Below, one piece after another: positions 63,828 through 64,000 of a stretch of DNA of 64,000 nucleotides. Made by a program: the position numbers and the translations under genes. Source of the stretch: Siphonodentalium dalli (taxonomy: Eukaryota; Mollusca; Scaphopoda; Gadilida; Siphonodentaliidae); contig CP136062.1 in assembly GCA_032622095.1 (NCBI GenBank), positions 138,898,351 to 138,962,350 of the forward strand. The letters are read 5' to 3'. The notes below the pieces were generated by a model. That model saw nothing but the letters and a program-made list of their open reading frames with translations, did no database searches and was not told the DNA's origin. Each line of letters starts with the position of its first letter. Position 1 is the stretch's first letter.

Positions 63828-63929
63828 CAGATTTAAACCTCCTTAATATTCAGTTCAAGTATGAATGGTGGTATCCACATTAATACAAACTTATATACCA
63901 CCCCAAGCCTGAGTTTATGCTGGCGGATA

Positions 63930-64000
63930 TTTGCAGAATGAGGTTCACAGAGGGTGATTTTAACTACGCTACCCCGCACATCGGGCTATCATCACTAAAG
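63930..64000. mobile_element. Start of another GCAGAATGAGG hairpin element, cut by window end
   Basis: TTGCAGAATGAGGTTCACAG, then AGGGTGATTTTAACTACGCT and CCCGCACATCGGGC match the first hairpin of the element at 59908-60183 with several changes. The rest lies outside the window. Confidence 0.75.

Overview
This is animal nuclear DNA: AT-rich, sparse in genes, with GT-AG introns and many diverse transposable elements. The host protein pieces, the CR1-like LINE types, the Helitron-like elements carrying tandem repeats and a retroposon with an (AATC)n tail all fit a marine invertebrate, most likely a mollusc or another lophotrochozoan. I cannot name the species. Almost every other long open frame is spurious or belongs to a repeat.

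Host genes. Both recognisable host genes lie on the minus strand and encode transglutaminases (protein-glutamine gamma-glutamyltransferases). Gene 1 covers about 1.9-16.8 kb. Nine exons can be read, from the N-terminal beta-sandwich through the catalytic core (Cys in GQCWVF, His in YHVWND, Asp in [11 protein letters not shown]) to the end of the core. Its first exon was not found and its C-terminal barrels should lie left of base 1. Gene 2 is seen only as its last two exons (60860-60996 and 55200-55365), which encode the end of the C-terminal barrel. The rest should lie right of base 64000. The two genes form a head-to-tail pair. Two adjacent catalytic exons of gene 1 are out of frame by small indels, so this copy is either recently broken or carries assembly errors.

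Mobile DNA. A decayed CR1-like LINE (about 38.4-48.9 kb, plus strand) has an ORF1 with zinc knuckles and an SGNH-esterase-like domain, and an ORF2 with APE-type endonuclease and reverse transcriptase. It is split by a 4.7 kb foldback element (43050-47781) with arms of about 1.3 kb. A second LINE 3' fragment lies on the minus strand at 52.2-53.1 kb. Helitron-like non-autonomous elements with CTAG|T ends occur at 1.0-1.6, 3.9-4.3, 9.6-9.9, 56.4-59.3 and 59.3-59.5 kb; the large one carries an array of about 140 bp units in two alternating types. Between 13.8 and 14.8 kb lies a broken copy of a multicopy CXC-domain protein, followed by a 365 bp tandem repeat.

Palindromes dominate the rest: single long hairpins (18.8, 50.0 and 51.4 kb), double-hairpin elements (54.1, 55.9, 59.9 kb, and one cut by the window end at 63.9 kb), an inverted array of about 170 bp units (32.4-33.4 kb), a TIR element of 2.36 kb (33.5-35.9 kb), a GTTTAAAC-rich element (9.2-11.0 kb), and a TIR element whose ends are 16 bp tandem repeats, inserted in a Thr/Pro/Ser-coding-like minisatellite (61.8-63.8 kb). 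No tRNA, rRNA or CRISPR was found.
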